DNA of 64,000 bases, taken from contig VXBP01010397.1 of assembly GCA_013400115.1 (NCBI GenBank), positions 124,441 through 188,440 on the forward strand, in the 5' to 3' direction. Below are positions 60,801 to 64,000 of this stretch, piece by piece. A program made the translations under genes and the position numbers. The notes beneath the pieces were generated by a model. That model saw only the letters and a list, made by a program, of their open reading frames with translations. It did no database searches and had not been told where the DNA came from. Numbering within the stretch: the stretch's first letter is position 1; each line of letters begins with the position of its first letter. The stretch is from Rhinopomastus cyanomelas. Taxonomy: Eukaryota > Chordata > Aves > Bucerotiformes > Rhinopomastidae.

Positions 60801-63800
60801 AGGTTGTTTAAGAATCTGGTTATCACTAAGAGGCTGCTTGATACTGGTGAGAATACTCTCTTACACTCTCCTCCTTTTCTCTGATGCATTTTATCATTAT
60901 TAAAAGCTTTTTTATACCTGTTCATCTTACTTCTGTTTATTGTCCCTATGCGTTGAACTGCAAGGGAGTGCAGAGCACTACGTGAAGGAGCAGCAAAAAT
61001 TTAAGGTCCGTGAGGAGCCAGCAGAGGACGTTTGGTTAGAGTGGGTGGGGAAGGATGGGTTGTCCTTGACAACTAATGTAGCCCAGCCTGGTATGCGCAA
61101 AAGCTACTCACCTGTCCTTGAGTTCTTCAAAGCAAATATCTGGTATTTGAACTAGTATCTGGTGTCACAACTCAGCACCCTTGTTTCTGTGTCTCTACCT
61201 CTGTAGGCTCTGAATACAGCTCATGCTGCTAAACAAGCTCGCTGTTAGTGCATTAGGTCTTGTGGTGAACCCACTTGTGTTATGGTCGCTGATGTCATAT
61301 TTATTCTGTTGAAAAAACAAATGAATGTTGTGCTTTCTTAAGGAGGTAATCACTGCCTGTGCCCCTGTGGCCTTCTGCAGGAGCGATGGTTCAAGGGTCT
61401 GCCTTTAACCACATCCTCTGTGTGCTTCGTGCTCGGTTTGTGCTGCTTTGTTTCTTGCTATCCTGATTGTGGAGACTAAAAGGTGAGAGGGGAGCCATTG
61501 GGAAGTGTGGCTAAGGAAGCAAGACCACCTACTTGGTGGTCACCAACTTGGAAGGCATCGACATGTGAGAACGGGATACTGTTGCTGTGTATAATCAGAA
61601 ATGCAATGCCGTGTGTAGGGAGGAAACAGTTCTGATGGTTAAAGGGATCTGAAAACTTTGAGGGCCAGACGTTGTAGCAGGATGTATAAACATGGGTTTC
61701 TAAATAATGCCTGTCAAGTGGGGATGTCCTGGTTTGAACCCTTCTACTAGCTGATGAGGCAGCACAAGACATTTGCTGCGTACCCCCCATCAGTACATAC
61801 TCACCCCACCATGTCCCCACTGCTTGGGTATGGTTCTTCTCTCTTTCTCCTTCAGTTTAGATTTCTGCTTTGAACTTTAGTTCTCATTATTTTTGGACTT
61901 GTCACTTTGTTTGGAAAGATTTATTTCCACTGTTCTTTCTCTGTTCTTTCCTTGCCTCTTCTCCTCTGGATTCTTTTTTGGCAAAGTCTATTGCTATTTT
62001 TTATGACTTTGTATACAGTTTCAAAACAGTAAAATGTTTTTGAAGCAAGATGATCCTGTGTTGCTATGTTCGTGCAGTAGCTCCTCCACCTCTGCTCCTC
62101 TTTAAAGGGCTTGTGCCGTGCTTCCGTTTTGCAGTGCTCCTTAAGAAAACAAGTCGCTCCGGATTGTAGAACTCAGGGCAGGGTGGGCAGCAGGCAATGG
62201 AGGGGAAACTCCGCTGCTCTCTGTGGGTGCCTTAATGATGCTGAGTTTTTTTACACCCTCCGTGACAGCAAACCAGGTGTCTTTCTGTGGTCACATGCTG
62301 GCTTTCACAGATATGATTAAAAATGAGAAGTCCTGGTATTTCTGTCAAGCGATGTTGTGTTTGGCTGAAATTTGTGGTGGAAGGAGGACAGCTGGCCAGT
62401 GTAATCACTGCATTGTCACTTCCTCTGGACACCAGAGCTAAGACCAAAATGTTTGTCCCTGTGTGTTTCGGATCATGTTGTACTGTTCTAACAAGTGAAA
62501 TACTTTCCCTTGGAAGATGGAGACTAAGATTTAAATCTAATTTTAGGAGCTCAAAAATCATGCCAATTTATAAGTATCCCCATAAATAGATTTGCTTGGC
62601 TGAAATGTGAAATGTTCCTTTAGTGATTTGAGGCAAGGATCCTCTTGTTTCTATAGCTTTTGAGAGCTCTTCACTTGATTCAGTTCCCAAAATGATAGCA
62701 ATAGACTTTTGATATCAAGGTTATTTGGAGAAGTCTCTGTGTACTTAATGAGTACAGCTTGAAGATAATCTCATTTTGAATGAGGCACAAACACTTCTGT
62801 GCTTATATTAACAATAGAAACAACTGCTAAAATCAACTTTCTAGAGCTTGTGTTTCTGATATATTTTTTTTCCTAAATTGAGATGTCCTTTTTAAAAAGT
62901 CTTTCTCACTTCTCTGCTAGTTGATCCTTTTTCTTTCGTTTGTTTGCTTGCAGAAGTGCTTTTTGAGATGCTGAGGTAGCAACACAATGCTGGTCCATGT
63001 TAAGTGTTTAAACAGACCCCTGTTCAGGCAGATGACACATGACCATTACTTAAAAATTGGAAAAAAACAGTAATGTGATGTGTTCTTCCATGCCAAGCAA
63101 GCCGTAAGCGTAGTGACATTCTGTCTCGTGGTAGGGGCTACCTTACCTGCCAGGAAAGCAAACTCACTCAGTAAGGAGATCTGTTCCTGATGGAAAGCCT
63201 CCTGACTTTGAGCCTCAATTTTCTTATCAGGGGAAGAGAAGGAACTTGCTCTGAATTACAGTGGCCTCGACACTGTGTTTTCATATCTTACTTGGTCTCC
63301 AGGCACTTTGCTGACTTCACATTTACAAGATTTAAAAGGAACATCCAGTTGTTGCTGCATGAGTGGTGCAAAAAAAACCCTCTGACTATTATGTCCTTCG
63401 TGTAGTCTCCTAGATGAAAAGACCACAAGATTATGGAGAAGCCCATTTCCCTTGTTGAATTGCTAGAATGGCTATAAGCACAACTATCAGCAGACTCAGG
63501 TGCAATCTGCTGTCTGCTAATACATCCCCACAGCTTTCCGGAGGGATTGATGCGACTTTCTGAGGAGGATTGCAACGTCATTGCTCAGAAAGAGAGTAAC
63601 TGCCTGGTCTGGACCTGTAATGGATGTCAGGGAGGGACAGCTGAATGTCAAGTTTAGGACAAGGAAAGATCTCGGGTCATCACGTGGTGTAGTTCTCCAC
63701 AGAGAACACTACGAAGTCCTTTCCATAAAGATTGAATGATTCTTCCAACAATAACAGCTCTTTGCATCTCTTGTTTTGTTAGAAAACTTTACAAGTACCG

Positions 63801-64000
63801 TATTCATCTCAGCTATTTTTAAGGTTTCTCCACATTTTCCACCTGACACTCTTTTGTGAGACAGTCTATCCCAATACTTTTCTTGGAACCAGTGCTGGCT
63901 GAGATACCTCTCTTTGCCCTCCTGATGAATGACTTTATTCCCTGCTAAACAAAACCATACTTTTACTTTTGGTAGGATATCTCCTGCACCTGCCTGGTCT
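57843..64000. other. non-coding tract, no gene recognised
   Basis: A MIR-like relic lies near 59478. Frames reach about 114 codons (61476-61820 minus) without recognisable domains. AT content is high in 62530-63100. No CR1 copy is visible in the last 6 kb. Confidence 0.5.
59478..59560 (+). repeat. probable ancient MIR-like relic
   Basis: CTCATGTAACCTCAGGCACA, then TCATTTAGCCTTCCTCAGTT and CAGCCCCTCACAAAATGCCC align by eye with the MIR core (gtgaccttgggcaagtcact, tagcctctctgagcctcagt, ttcctcatctgtaaaatg). Confidence 0.45.

Noticed and set aside
1..64000. tRNA, rRNA or CRISPR loci, or a new defence or gene-cluster system
   Set aside because: No tRNA-like B-box context, no rRNA similarity, no regularly spaced direct repeats and no set of co-oriented genes; the content is that of a bird non-coding tract.

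Overview
The window reads as bird nuclear DNA with no recognisable host gene. It is CpG-poor overall. The only protein homology I can support comes from pieces of the non-LTR retrotransposon CR1 (chicken repeat 1), which are scattered on both strands. Nearly all are 5'-truncated. Most end in the typical CR1 3' tail of short 8-bp repeats (ATTCTATG, ATTCTGTG or ATACTGTG types). There are no operons, no bacterial-style genes, no tRNA or rRNA genes and no CRISPR array. Short open frames of 60-200 codons occur throughout, at about the number and length chance predicts for 64 kb. The order within birds cannot be fixed from this sequence.

Layout. 1-2.6 kb: four CR1 3' fragments; the last two lie head to head around a perfect 12-bp inverted repeat. 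5.08-7.34 kb: the densest part, a CR1 cluster. Here an antisense CR1 (5277-5740 plus 6549-7335) is split by a sense-oriented CR1 (5741-6550), with ATCC at both edges. 9.9-10.5, 15.3-15.4 and 18.5-18.9 kb: single sense CR1s. 22.2, 25.4-25.9, 26.0 and 28.7 kb: antisense CR1s of different ages. 39.4-39.7 kb: two CR1 3' ends in direct tandem, 121 bp apart. 41.1, 49.6 and 50.1 kb: further CR1 ends, the last very old. 57.4-57.8 kb: an antisense CR1 reverse-transcriptase fragment that keeps the FADD motif but is joined directly to the 3' tail by an internal deletion.

Between these lie AT-leaning non-coding tracts. They hold faint relics of old amniote MIR/L2-like elements, simple repeats, four long G or C homopolymers (one containing a run of 13 N) and two CpG-dense patches (19.7-20.0 and 27.7-27.8 kb). 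The tract could be intergenic or a large intron; the sequence alone does not decide.

I found no previously undescribed biological system. The observations most worth following up are structural ones about CR1: nested insertion, tandem and doubled 3' tails, body-to-tail internal deletions, and a head-to-head pair that could fold into a long hairpin.
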